Positions 21,315 through 32,897 of a stretch of 64,000 nt of DNA are shown piece after piece; the first letter of the stretch is position 1, and each line of letters opens with the position of its first letter. The notes beneath the pieces are model-generated. The model worked only from the letters and a program-made list of their open reading frames with translations, was not told the DNA's origin and made no database searches. This stretch comes from Jaltomata sinuosa (taxonomy: Eukaryota; Streptophyta; Magnoliopsida; Solanales; Solanaceae). The position numbers and the translations under genes are program-made. The stretch covers positions 62,001 through 126,000 of the forward strand of contig QJPP01007240.1 in the NCBI GenBank assembly GCA_003996215.1, in the 5' to 3' direction.

Positions 21315-24300
21315 TGTAATGACCTATTTTATCATTACTGGAAATATTTGTGGTCAAGGCAGGTGTTCCTCGTTCGTAATAAGCATTAGAATTAATTCTT
21401 TAGTATGAGAGTACATTTGGTATGTACTAAGGCCATACAATACTCCTAGCACAAAGTTAAGTTCAAAGTTCACTTAGCGATTTAGTTTCGGGCTAAGTTT
21501 AAACTAGGATCAACTTCAAACGAATATTCCTGAGTAAATTAAAGATCTCTGAGTCCTTTTTCCAACACCACCGACCGTTCATTAATCCTCTTTCTGAGTA
21601 AAAAGTTATGACCATTTTACTGAAGACTGTCTTTGCTGAAAAGTTGAGGCTGCTGTAGTGGGAATTAGGGTGCTATAGTGGCACATCGGTAGTGGTTGGC
21701 AGGCCACTATAGCGGAATGACGGGACCATAAAGCCTAGAAATTGGTTTTATAATCTCGTTCTCTCTTCTTCAGTTAAAATTAGATGAGGGTTGCTCCAAA
21801 AACCCTCCTAGGCTACTCCAAAGCTTGGGAGACACGGGGAGGGGAGATTTCCACTAAGGAAGGATGAAACCATGGATTCCACACTCATTCTCCATTAGGA
21901 ATCATCTTCACCGAGCCAGAATGTGGCGTTCAGACCTTTTTTTACAGCTGGTTGGCATCCAGGTAGGCTAGGTTTAATTGAGTAGCTACACTCGTATTTT
22001 CCTGTATGTTATAGTGTAGAAATAGGAGGATTCATGCCTAGGCCTTCAAGAACGGAGTATGGATGAATAATATGGTGTTTGGGCTACCTAATTTATGAAG
22101 GAATGATAATGTTGTGGGATTTCGATCTAATTCTTGTGTATCATATTGCGTGATGCTAAATTCTAGGGAAATAGATTGTTGGGTAGGTTCAGGGAAATGA
22201 AAATGTTGTGAATCAAATAAGTGGTTGATTATAGTGGGTTCTTGGAAATAATTTAATTAAAGGGAATGGGATGAACGGGAAGAGTTGGAGCCTAAATGTT
22301 AGGGGATGTTTTCCCAGAACGTGTTGTCTTTAAATAAGGGTCCAGAGTTGTAGTAAATGATTATATGTGTCTGTAGGGTAAAATCATAAATTAGTCCTCG
22401 GACGGGTTAACAAGGTTGAGGTTATGACCCATGTTGCCAGGTAGGTGATGGTTAATGTTTTGCCAAATGCAATGTATATACATGTAACTATAGCTTAATA
22501 TTGTATGTGTTTTCATGTTTAGGAAAGAAAGTTAAGAATAAACAAGTGTTTGGGGTGTCAATTATGTGAAATGAACTTGATTGTTGCTTGTTTGTTTATA
22601 AGTGTGTTTTATGCTCATTTAAGTATTGATTGTTAGCTCTATGTGATATTCGGTGTGCTCGGGTACCATGCCTGGTACGAGATACTAACGGTTAGCTCAG
22701 GTACCACGCCTGGTATGAGATACTAATGGTTGGCTCGGGTACCACGCCTGGTACGGGATACTAATAGTTGGCTCGGGTACCACGCTTGTTACGGGATACT
22801 AATAGTTAGCTTGGGTATCAAACCTGGTAGAGGTTGTATATTGGTTGGCTCTGGTACCATGCTTGGTACATGTTTAATTATGTATTGTTGACTGTATTTG
22901 TCAAAGGTTCCATGAGTGGACTGGGTTAATTGCTGAATTTGTGATTTCTTATATTGGTCCTTGAGAGGCCGGACTATTACACTTAAATATAGGCATGGTC
23001 CTGGGGTGGACCGAGCATCGGATGTTAACACTTAGGTGTTAGTCTAGGGATCCTTGATTGGTCCGGGTAATGAAAAAGGGTAAATGTCATGTTTATTGTT
23101 TGTTGTTAAATGATTGTTGAACCTGTTCCCTGTGGTTGATAAGTTAGAAGGTAGGCTGAGAGTCTGGAGTTATAGTACTGGTTGTTACTACATGTTTTAC
23201 TGCTTTACTTAGTACGAGTTTACTTATTGTTCTTTACATGTTGGGTTCCTGAGAGGGCTGGTATTTATTATTACTTAACATATATGTTGGTCCTTGAGAG
23301 GTTGGGTTGGTGTGCTTAATTGATAAGGTGGTTTCTTCTGTAAAAGGGGCCGTATGTTAAGCAGCATAGATGATGTCCTAGGGATATTAGAGAGGTCTAG
23401 TTAACATGTAAGTTGTGACACAATATTAAGTGGTCTAGTTACTTGCATAGATGGGCATGACTTGTATAGTTATTGAGTCCGGTTATTGACTGGGGGTCTT
23501 ATTGATAGTCATGTAGACTCGGTTGTTCATATGGTCTGGTAATATTCTGTCAATATCATACATTGGCAATTCCAATTTGATAAGAGTGACTGGCCAGCAA
23601 GCAGTGATGCCTAGGCTAGTTTGGCACAAGACTAGAGGTGGTGAGGCGTATGGCTTAACGAGTCCAAGATGGGTTAGCTTGGAGGGACTGAGGTCCTAGG
23701 GAGTTAAGTTTGACTGGTTAGTGAAACTAGGCTAGTATTCTATGAGTGCTTAAACTGACGGGATGTCAAGGGTAAGGAACCTTGGGGGTTGAATACGCAA
23801 AAACTCACAGGTAGTCTATTATTATAGGCTAAGGGCTAAGGGTCAAGGTTGTTAACTTAGGATATTAAGACAAGGTGACAGACCTACTAATAGGGATAGT
23901 TAATAATGTAAACTACTTGATTGAACTGGTAAGGTAGTCCTAGTGTTAAGTGTGACTTGGGAAGTCCTAGTGTTATGTGTAATCATTTGGCTTGACCAGG
24001 ATAGAAGGGGAAATGCCTGTTAATAATGGAGTTGGCAGCGGAATGAGGTAGGGAGGCTTGGGATGGAACTTATGAATTCTTAGTGCTAATATCATGGAGA
24101 GTAAAGGTGGATTATGAAAAACTGGATGCTTGGAACTTAGTGCATATTTTCTATTAATGTCTTATATGATGGTATACGGTGGATTCAGGTCGACCAATCA
24201 TGCCTACAAATATATGTGTGTTGTTTGTACTGATACTACTCTTGCTATACATTTTTAGGTATAGTTTGATTGCAGGATGAATGTTGTTTCTTACGTACAG

Positions 24301-24615
24301 GATGACGATGATCTCCAACAGCTTCTACTCTTCGTCTCCATGATGGAAGTTGTGTCTCTGTTTATTTCGTATTTGTACTTCTCCTGTAGTTGCTCTTGTA
24401 CCTGTTTTAGACTAGTTCCTAGTGAGGGTTGTATTCAAATGTTGTAAAGGATTTTCCCAAAATAAGAGTTTTAAATCTTTTCCTGATTTGAAAAAAAGTT
24501 TACATTATGGTTTTACTTTGTTTTTCGCATTACTTATTAGATCGGGTGGTAAGGGTTATCCTATCTACGTGGATTAGAGTAGGATCCCGCACGACTTGGT
24601 AGTTTGGTCGTGACA
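21315..24615 (+). repeat. B1 3' LTR (3301 bp), uninterrupted
   Basis: TGTAATGACC to GTCGTGACA. It serves as the reference copy for the split 5' LTR. Landmarks: CTATAG words about 21655-21720, TTTTATAATC about 21746, dyad array 22653-22870, GGTCC/GGACC pair about 22997, and a variant of the CCTACCAGTAC module about 24190. Confidence 0.93.
22653..22870 (+). repeat. 38-bp dyad array, B1 3' LTR (six units)
   Basis: The clearest array in the window: six consecutive units of about 38 bp. Units three and four read GTTGGCTCGGGTACCACGCC and differ at only a few positions. Each unit has the GTACCA...TGGTAC inverted pair and a GATACTAAT tail. Confidence 0.88.
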
Positions 24616-25118
24616 GGTAGTAAGAGCATATGGATAAGGACCTGGATTGTGTAACTTCCATATTGAATGTTTCTTCTGAATATTTACTTGATATTATTTG
24701 GTGGATTTGGGTCAATCGATGATGCCTACCAGTACGGGTTGTTTGTACCGATACTACTCTTGCTATGCCACTTGGTATAGTCTAGTTGCAGAATCAGTGA
24801 TATTTCCTAGGTGAAGACGATGGTGATCTCCGACAGCTTCTACTCCTCTCTTTCCTATGGTGGGAGTTGTGCCTTGATTAGCTTTTGTATTATCTTAGAA
24901 GCTTTTATACCTGTTTAGATTAGTTCCTAGGAAGGGCTCTCGGTGTTTTTGTAAAGGATTTTATTGTACTAAAGTTTTGGTAACTGTTTTAAAAAATTAA
25001 AGTTTTTCTTATGTTTTCTTGTTGACTTCCACATTACCTATTTTAATCGGGTTGCAAGTGTTCTCCTATCTAGGCATTAAAGTAGGTGCATGTATGTCCC
25101 GGTAGTTGGGTCGTGACA
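24616..25118 (+). repeat. B2 LTR, right segment
   Basis: Starts with the GGTAG target duplication of B1 and continues the B-family LTR 3' region (TCAATCGATGATGCCTACCA at 24712) to GTCGTGACA at 25118. It therefore repeats the last 500 bp of the adjacent B1 LTR, which at first looks like a tandem duplication. Confidence 0.85.
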
Positions 25119-25121
25119 ATT

Positions 25122-25134
25122 CGGTATCAAAGCC
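25122..25134 (+). other. B2 primer-binding site, decayed
   Basis: CGGTATCAAAGCC, two mismatches from the canonical site, sits three bases after the B2 LTR end. Confidence 0.65.
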
Positions 25135-26295
25135 TAGGTTACCAGTCTTCCAGTACAAGAGAAAATGTAGAATAGAATTCTGCAAATTGGTCTGTTGATG
25201 TCCACATCCAATCTTTGAGAAGCTATGAAGCATTCTAGGAAATTGTTCCACTTCTTGCCTCCTTTCATGCAGTTCATTGCTTGCTTGTATGATTTGAGTC
25301 CAATTGGTATCTCTTGATTCCAATTAGTATCTCAACGAGGTAAGAGGATGTCATCTTACTCCGGCCGAAATGACACAAGCACGGAAGTTGGAACCGGAAA
25401 GATTCCAATTGGTATCCGGTCTTAGAGGCTATGTAAATGCATGGATGATCGGCTAATAGTCATCCATGAGGTGAATAAAGGATAATAAATAGGACTTGAT
25501 TTAAGGCTGAAGCTTGAGATTTATGATTATGTGCATTGCATGGCTTTTATGACTACAAATGTGTGAGGTGTAATTGCTTGAATTATTGTGAATTTGTGGT
25601 CAGGGAAAGGTCATGACTTTGTTATGTGTGATGGGTTTGGTGATAAATTGCTATCTGGTTACCTGAAAATGTTATCTTAAATTTTGGGCATGGACTTACC
25701 ATTAGTAAATGGTAGGGTGACAAAATGAATTGTGACTGTGAGGAAACTTCGATTTCCGGACAATCGGGATTGGTCGGGAACCATGGGGGAAAGGGCTATT
25801 CTTGTATAATAGAAGGAATGTGATGTTATGAACAACTTTTAGGTGTGATTCATAACTAATTTTATGATAATGTGGTGCTAAATTCTTAATTATGCATGAC
25901 TGGGGTTGGTCTTGATTCTATATTTAAAACCATGATGGATTCCAAAGGTTAATATTGATAATAGAGAATGGGAAATGAGGGAACTTTGTAGAACTTTGCA
26001 ATTTCTGGTCCGCTGCTATTAGGGCCACTATAAAGGGACTGATCTGCTATGGTGATCCCTCTATAGAGGGAATTTCTCCACTACAGTGGTATCACAAAAG
26101 TGGCGTGCAAGGCGCTATAGCGAGATGGGCGAGACAGAATCCATGCCCCTGTTTTCCCCTGTTTTGCTTTCTTTCTCGAGGTGTTTTAAATCATCAGTTC
26201 AACTGGGAGCTACTACAGGGATAATGCAAATTGCTTAAAAACAAATTTAGCATGCATATACGGTTAATGTTGTTAAGCTAGCATCCATGTGCGAT
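25135..26295 (+). other. B2 interior remnant, non-coding
   Basis: Aligned by eye with 19164-20240 of B1: CCAATTGGTATC words at 25300 and 25404, the GGAACCGGAAAG stretch, and the GTCAGGGAAAGGTCATGACT stretch. It also contains CTATAG-type words at 26030-26120. It stops at CATGTGCGATA where an A-family LTR begins. No coding sequence is seen. Confidence 0.7.
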
Positions 26296-28232
26296 AATGT
26301 CACGACCTAAAGCACTGAAAGTGGCACCCACCCTAAACCCCAGTGAGCGAACCTAGTAACCAAATCAACACTTATCAAAATCTAAGCAGCTAAAATTTAA
26401 TATGCATTAAATAAACTAAGGTTCACATCCAAAACATAAATAACAAGAATCCCTGCAGAAATAACCCCTAGAATCTGAAAGTCGTGTACCAAAATATCTA
26501 ACAGGTCTAGAATATGGGGATGCAACCCCAAAACAAAGTAGTCTGAGTACGAACAATGGACTAGAAAGGATGGGTGAATCCATGGCAGCCTAGAAGAAGT
26601 AGCTCACCCTTTGATTCAGATAATGCTCCTGTCACAACTGAGGTTGTGCAACAGCCGCCGGAATATGTGTTGTACTAAACAAAAGAAGAGCAAGTGCAGT
26701 ATCAGTATACAAAAACAACAGTGTATTGGTAGGATCATCGGCCAGCTCAAATATACGAAATATGAACACTTAACTAAAAACTTAGTAAAGAAGGACAAAA
26801 CAGGTATAAAAAAGTCAGAAAATATAACCCAGACCCTCAGTTATCCACGTGACTTACCAACTACATGAAACATATACAAACCACAACAACAATAATATAT
26901 GCAACGCCATACGCCATTCAAGTAACCCAAACTAGCCAGGGGTTCCTAAGACATCATCTACAATGTTTAACATGCAATCCAGTCTACACAAGACAAATCT
27001 GGCATTTAAACACAACCACCTAGCCACTCATAGAACTAACACAGTAATAAATACGTCACAAGAAATAACCCAGTTCACTCATGGAACCAACACACACAAA
27101 CACATGCAAACATGTACCAAGTATAGTACCCGAGCCAACCATGATAGAATCTGTACCAGGGGTGGTACCAAATCAAACCGATAGATATCCCGTACCAGGC
27201 ATGGTACCCAAGCCAACTAATGGATTGTACCAGGCATGGTAACCAAGCCAACTGAATGTCACAGACCACACAACAATCAATCACAATGAACACACACTAT
27301 ACTTGTAAACCCAACAGGTATTAAAGACAAGTTCATTTCACAAGATTGACAACCAGATATCAGTAACATTCATTATCTTATTCCCTAACACACGAGTTGT
27401 ACATGTAACACTAATATAATAGTTAACATGCACATATATCGTAAATGGGAAATAATCAACTATCACCTACCTCTAATTAAGCCTGAATGCTCTACCAAAC
27501 CTGAGTTTTCCCTTTTTGTGAAGATTTAGCTTGTTCTTGGTCTAAAACAAACACATAAACACAAAATCAACAAAATATGGCCTAATATCCCTGGATTATA
27601 TATTAATCTCAATCCCAAGGCAAAACCCATGATTATTCCACCCACCCTAGGGCTTTTTCACGATTAATTCACCTAGAACTACTATTTTTTGATGGTTACA
27701 CTAGCGAATTATGCTATTAAATCATGAATTAAGTAGTTTATACACAAAACCCAAGGTTTCCTACACCCACATTCCTTGTTACATCAGATCTTCCACCTTA
27801 GGTCAAGCTGAACCCTCCCTACTATATGTAACTAACATTTCTAAGGTATAAAAATCAAAGTACTAAGGTAGGGGAGTAATTTACTTACATTTAGGAAGAA
27901 ACTTGATGAAAATCTGAAGAAGAATCACCCAAATAGTCTCTGCCCTTCCCAAAATATTCTTGAGAATTCCTGAATGTTTTTGAAGAAGTTTCAGCATTTA
28001 CTGTGACTTATTCAGCTATAACGGTCCTATTCTGCTATAGCGGCACCATCATAGCAAAGGTCGCCCACTATAGCGGGGTTGACCGCCTTGACTTCCACTG
28101 TAGCAAGAATTTCTCTACTCTAGAAGTTATCGTTGTAGCAGCATGTGACCCGCTATAGAAGTTAACATAGAATAGAAACTTTGGATTTCTCAGAGTTTTT
28201 CCCAATTCCCAACACACCTTTACCCCTTGGCG
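26296..28232 (-). repeat. A2: A-family LTR, minus strand, 5' truncated
   Basis: Plus strand begins TGTCACGACC (LTR end in reverse) and carries the family landmarks inverted: the CCTACCAATAC/GGATCATCGGCCAGC module at 26725-26747, the dyad array at 27116-27252 and CTATAG words at 28018-28160. About 280 bp of LTR start are missing where the Ogre-like element begins. No PBS lies beyond 26296, so it is a solo or orphan LTR. Confidence 0.82.
27116..27252 (-). repeat. LTR dyad array in A2
   Basis: Four inverted-orientation units (GTACCAGGCATGGTACCCAA type). In two of them the pair GTACCA/TGGTAC is perfect around GGCA or its variants. Confidence 0.75.
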
Positions 28233-28879
28233 TTCCCGTCTAACATAAATTAATACTTCGCAATCTAATTAAGGATTTCTCGTATTAATCAGCGAGCACA
28301 TACTATCATCTCCGACTACCCGCCTAGGTTGGTTATTAAGGTTATTAGACCTAAAGGCACACTAAAGAAATGAAAAATCTAACGCGTCTTAGTATGCCTA
28401 CCCGTCCCACCTAACGTCCAAGAGGCATTGGACTTACTATGTGGATATGGGTCTAGACAAATAAAATCTTAAGATTTATTAATTAGACACGGGATTAACA
28501 TCAAACAAAAGGCATATAAAAACTTCTAAGGCAAGTAGCACATAAGGTTTCATATAAGCCTCCAAATTAATTGAAAGGATAACTAAGTGATTAACATGCT
28601 TCAACAATTATCACTTTCATATGATTAAATCTATAGGCATGCTTTCTAGTGATTAGACATACAAAAAATGGAAATTGATTAAATCCTACAAGCAAAGTCT
28701 AAGTGTTTACCATATTGAGCAAAATAGATTTACCCCTATAAACAGAATATTCAATTATTTAACATGCTGAAAATGGTGGCCAAACGAATCAAACACTAAA
28801 CCAATTTTTAACTTATGTACGACTTTCAATTAGATCTGTAACTGATTTAATCTTATAGGCACAATTTTTTATTTTCAAA

Positions 28880-29075
28880 AATAACATGGTGACTAATTTA
28901 TTCTTTTAAAAAAAAGCTGAAGCTAATTTAAGTCTGAAACGTTAACTAATTTATTTCAAAGATGCTGAAACTGATTTTAAATCCAAAAAGTTAACTGATA
29001 TATTTAAAGATGCTGAAACTGATTTTAACATCCAAAACGATTGTCAAATAATTTAGAATGCCGAAACGGATTTGA
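28880..29075 (-). repeat. 48-bp tandem repeat within Ogre-like LTR
   Basis: About four degenerate units. The clearest two (28961-29008 and 29009-29056) begin GATGCTGAAACTGATTTTAA. A further two-copy repeat of about 41 bp (CTAACAAACGATGTTAATA type) lies at 29135-29216. Confidence 0.7.
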
Positions 29076-31319
29076 CTTATAGGCGTGATTTCTGATTTTA
29101 ACAAACGAAGCAGATTTTAAAACCTAAAACATGTCTTCTAACAAACGATGTTAATACAACTCATATAGGAATAATTTCTAACAAATGATATTAATAGAAA
29201 TCCTATAGGAATGATTTCTATGGCTTACAATTAAAGCAAGTAGCACGTAGTTTGCCCCTCCCCATAGCACCCCTAAAGTATTTTATTACATCGTCGGAGT
29301 TTATACAATAAATTATTACAGATCAAATAAATGAATGAGAAAGGAAGTAAACAGAATAAAAAAATTTCCAAGTCTTTGGAGAATCCCAAATCCCAGGCAA
29401 CTCTTCACAGTTTCCAAACAAATCCGCTAGCAAATAACCTGTCAAAATAAATATATAAAAATCTAAAGGAGCCTATAACGATTCCTAATACTAGTCTCTG
29501 ACATGGTAAAGTTTCATGAGAACCTCAAGGGTTCTAGGAATTGTCCATGTCAAGGTATAGGATATGTTTAAGGCTCTCTGTTTCATACAACATATACCAA
29601 AGCAACAAAAAGAAAGGGTCATGGCAGTAACATAGCTAATGCATGATCAACAAATAAAGCAATTTGTATCACATAATCAAGTAGGCAACATTTAATATTT
29701 TCAAACCCATATAGTCATGCTTTCTATCACACTCATAAGTTATATACGTGAATTAAAAGACATACCCATTTGCAGTAAACAATAAGAGAAACTTGAGACC
29801 CAACACTTAGCAATCAACAATCTTGTTCACATAAGAGAGTTTTAAATATATGAGAGTAGTAAAATGTGTAAAGTCTTCCCTTCTAATGAAAAAGGGACAT
29901 TGTTTATATAGTGAATAGGAGTCCATCAGTAAAGGAAAGCCAATCAATTAAAAGAGTCAATTGAGGAGATTCTTTTCTTAAAATGGATGGGTAGAATTGA
30001 TTACCACAAATATATGGATGCTAAAGTTGTCCACAGCAAGTAAAAGGAAAGGAAATCAATCAAATCATCATGTGATATCAATCACAGGGCTTCTTTCCGA
30101 AGAAACAAATAAATTAGGTGCAGGATGATCAAAACTTACCATAGATGAGCAAGTATTAAAGTTGTCATAATCAATTAGAAGAGCAAATGAGAGAGTACTT
30201 ATCATAAAAGATCCAATTAACCAAATCAATCAGGCACAAAACAATCAAATTTTGTTACAAATATGGAAGTACTGAAAGTTGTCACATAATTAAAGGGATT
30301 TTAACAGATAAGACATCCTAATTGACACGTAAATATAGATGGAAGACTTAAATCAGAGGGAAATAAAAATGGCAGTGTACCCCACAATCTAAAACAAAGC
30401 AACTGAACTTCTGAATTCAAAGTTTACCATAGAAGTTGTCCTAGATTTCTTTTGTCAAGCACCAGGATCTCAAGTGGCCACAATTAGCATACAACTTACC
30501 AAACAATCAATAAACCAAAGATGTTAAAGGATCTTCCAATTGTCATATTTAACACGTAAGGCTGTCGAAATTTGAATTCAAGAAGGAAAGGATAACAGTT
30601 TGTAAAAAAGTCACCATCAATATCATATGATCAGTTGTCATGAACCAGGCTTAAGCAAGGAGAATGACGAATAGGAAAAGTCATCACATAATTTGAATCA
30701 AATCAATGGTAGCACAAAGAAATAACATTCCTTAAGGAATAACATGCTGCCCAAACTGTTCAATTCAAGAACTAATCAACAAGTACGTGAGTAAGCGCAC
30801 ATATCCTAAACACAATATTTGGCATTAAACAAAATGTGTATTAGAACTAACAGGCTTGTACATCCACTTTAACAACAAAACAAACACATAATCGAATTAT
30901 CAGGTAATTCACATACGACAACCCATATAAGGTAATTCACAACATCAAAGGATTCAAGCACAAATCCATAACCAAATGGTACTAATTTCACATCTCACAA
31001 ACTGGTAATAGCAAGAGAAAATGATGAACTTAAATCGAGAAATAGACAAAACCCAAAATAGATTCGCTGTAATCCATCACAAAATCGAGATCTCAAAGCT
31101 TTAACAGAACCAAAGTGAGAAATCTAATCTCAAAGACACATCCATCATCCAGAACTTGGCCATGAATATCGGGGTAAGTGCATGCAGGGCACCCTTCGTT
31201 GATGCCTTCCAAAACTCACTGAAGAAGACGAAGCTTTCGATACTTTGGAATTTCTCATTGAGGAAGAAAAGAGAGGGGTTATTTCTGTTTTAGTAGTATT
31301 TTGGTGTGGTGGAGGTGGC

Positions 31320-31702
31320 CGACGGGTTTTAGTGGGGTGGAGGAAGGGAAGGAGAAGGTGAGGAGGGAGTGATGGCAGCATCATTATGGTGTTGTCGCGG
31401 CAGTGTGGCGGTAAACACCACTTGTCAGCGACGGGGAAAAGAGAGGGGATTTGGGGGTGAGGGTTTTGCGGGACCGCTATGGCTAGCGGTTTACCGGCGG
31501 CAATGGTGGAGAAGAGAGGGAGTAGAGTGTGGAGGCGGCTGTTGTGTTTTGGGCGGAGGGAGTTTGTTTGGTGGAGTGAGAGGGGCGGCGGCACCCGCTG
31601 GTTTAGCGGCGAGGGTGGCCAGTGGAGGAAAAGGTGAGGAGAGAGAGAAGAAGAGAGAAGGGGGAGAGAAAGTATAGGGGCGGCGGTTGGTTTGATTATA
31701 AT
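31320..31702 (-). promoter_or_regulatory. GC-rich block and TATA-like site in Ogre-like LTR
   Basis: On the minus strand CATTATAATC (31695-31703) is followed by a CT-rich tract and then a GC-rich stretch to 31320, standing out from the AT-rich remainder. A TATA box followed by a pyrimidine patch would fit the LTR promoter. The 206-codon open stretch here (31765-31145) is Pro/Ser/Leu-rich low complexity and I do not call it a gene. Confidence 0.35.
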
Positions 31703-32345
31703 GGGGCTTAGGGTTGAGGGGTGTATACTTGAAAAAGGAAATAGTGGGGAATTGATCTCGGCCATTAATCGATTTAGATCAATGGTTGAGATTCAATATC
31801 ATTACTGATTGGTCTTGGAGCGGGTCGGGTGTACCCGGATTGAGACAATTGAAATTGAGGATTTAAAATTGAGCCCAAATTAACTCAATTTAGGCTAGAA
31901 TTGAAATAAATTGGATAGAAAGGGGCTAGGATTTAAATAAATTGGGAAGAAAATTGAAATTGGGTTGCTATTTAATTAATAACCTACTATACATATACTA
32001 ATTAATGATAATTAATAAATAAAATACTAAATATATATAATTTAGTAGATAAAAATATTTATAATCATCAAAACATATATTACTTAAAAATTATTAATAA
32101 AATACGTATATATATTTGTACATAAAATTAATGATATGTAATATTATATGAAATTTAAGATAAAATAGTAATAAGAAATAAATTCCATATTTATAAAATT
32201 AAAAAGTGTTAAGACGACGATAAAATACGTAATTTATTTAGTAAATAAAAGCAATATGGGAGGAAAATTAAGATTTAAAAATAATAATAACTAGTAAAAT
32301 AATAGTCTGAGAGAGGCATAGGGAGGTCAAAATTGGGTGTCAACA

Positions 32346-32362
32346 GCTTCCCCTTCCTTTGC
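32346..32362 (-). other. Ogre-like polypurine tract
   Basis: Minus strand GCAAAGGAAGGGGAAGC ends exactly where the LTR begins TGTTGACA. Between it and the minisatellite (32363-32897) is non-coding 3' untranslated sequence with nothing else I recognise. Confidence 0.85.
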
Positions 32363-32897
32363 TTGGGAATGAAAGATGAATTATCGAGCAAGGAACGTTG
32401 ACTTAGTAGCCAGTTTTGTCCGACCGGAAGCATTGTTCTTCGAAATCAGAAGAAACAAGAGGGAGTTATGGAAAATGATGTGGCCGAGACTTCAATTTCA
32501 AGTCGCCAACATATCTCGAGTCTTACAAGAATCAGGTCACGTGTAGTTCTAGATTTAGGGATGAACGAGGTCCCTAAAAAAGTCGATAGATATGAGTTTT
32601 GAATGAGAATAGCATGAGTTGACAAGATTATAGTAGGATTAAATGTGAATATACTTTTGATCAAGTCGTGGCGATATGAGAATTGAATTAAATAAAAGAA
32701 TAAGAAGAGTTGTATCTCAGAAATGGGAGCAAAAATTATTTTTATTCGTTTCTTGCCTTTGATGCCTGCAACTTCTGATATAACTAGGTAAAACGGTTGG
32801 CTAATGAATTTATAGAAACGTGAATTAATGCAATGAAAGTAGGGATGCTAGAAAACAATAATGATAAAAGGAGGTAAGAAAACGTATCTGTTTGTTT

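Larger units (their letters stand above)
6468..24615 (+). mobile_element. B1: large LTR element without coding capacity
   Basis: Begins TGTAATGACC at 6468 and ends GTCGTGACA at 24615. It is flanked by a perfect 5-bp target duplication GGTAG (6463-6467 and 24616-24620). Its LTRs are about 3.3 kb each; the 5' one is split by element D. The 2.17 kb interior has a PBS-like site and a polypurine region but no gag or pol that I can recognise. This fits a large retrotransposon derivative (LARD-like) that depends on another element's enzymes. Without D it would be about 8.8 kb. Confidence 0.85.
28233..32345 (-). repeat. Ogre-like 3' LTR (about 4.1 kb present)
   Basis: In minus orientation it starts TGTTGACACCCAATTTTGAC at 32345, a typical Ogre/Tat LTR start, and runs to 28233. 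The last part matches 39064-39232 of the other LTR; the terminal 700 bp or so are missing. Inside: AT-rich 31980-32300, GC-rich purine/pyrimidine block 31320-31690, and AT-rich 28430-31100 with short tandem repeats. Confidence 0.82.

Noticed and set aside
24160..25118. Apparent tandem duplication of an LTR end
   Set aside because: The GGTAG target duplication shows that the second copy is the right part of the host LTR B2 interrupted by B1.
31145..31765. 206-codon open frame on the minus strand
   Set aside because: Low-complexity Pro/Ser/Leu-rich translation of a GC-rich LTR block; no domain and it lies inside the Ogre-like LTR.
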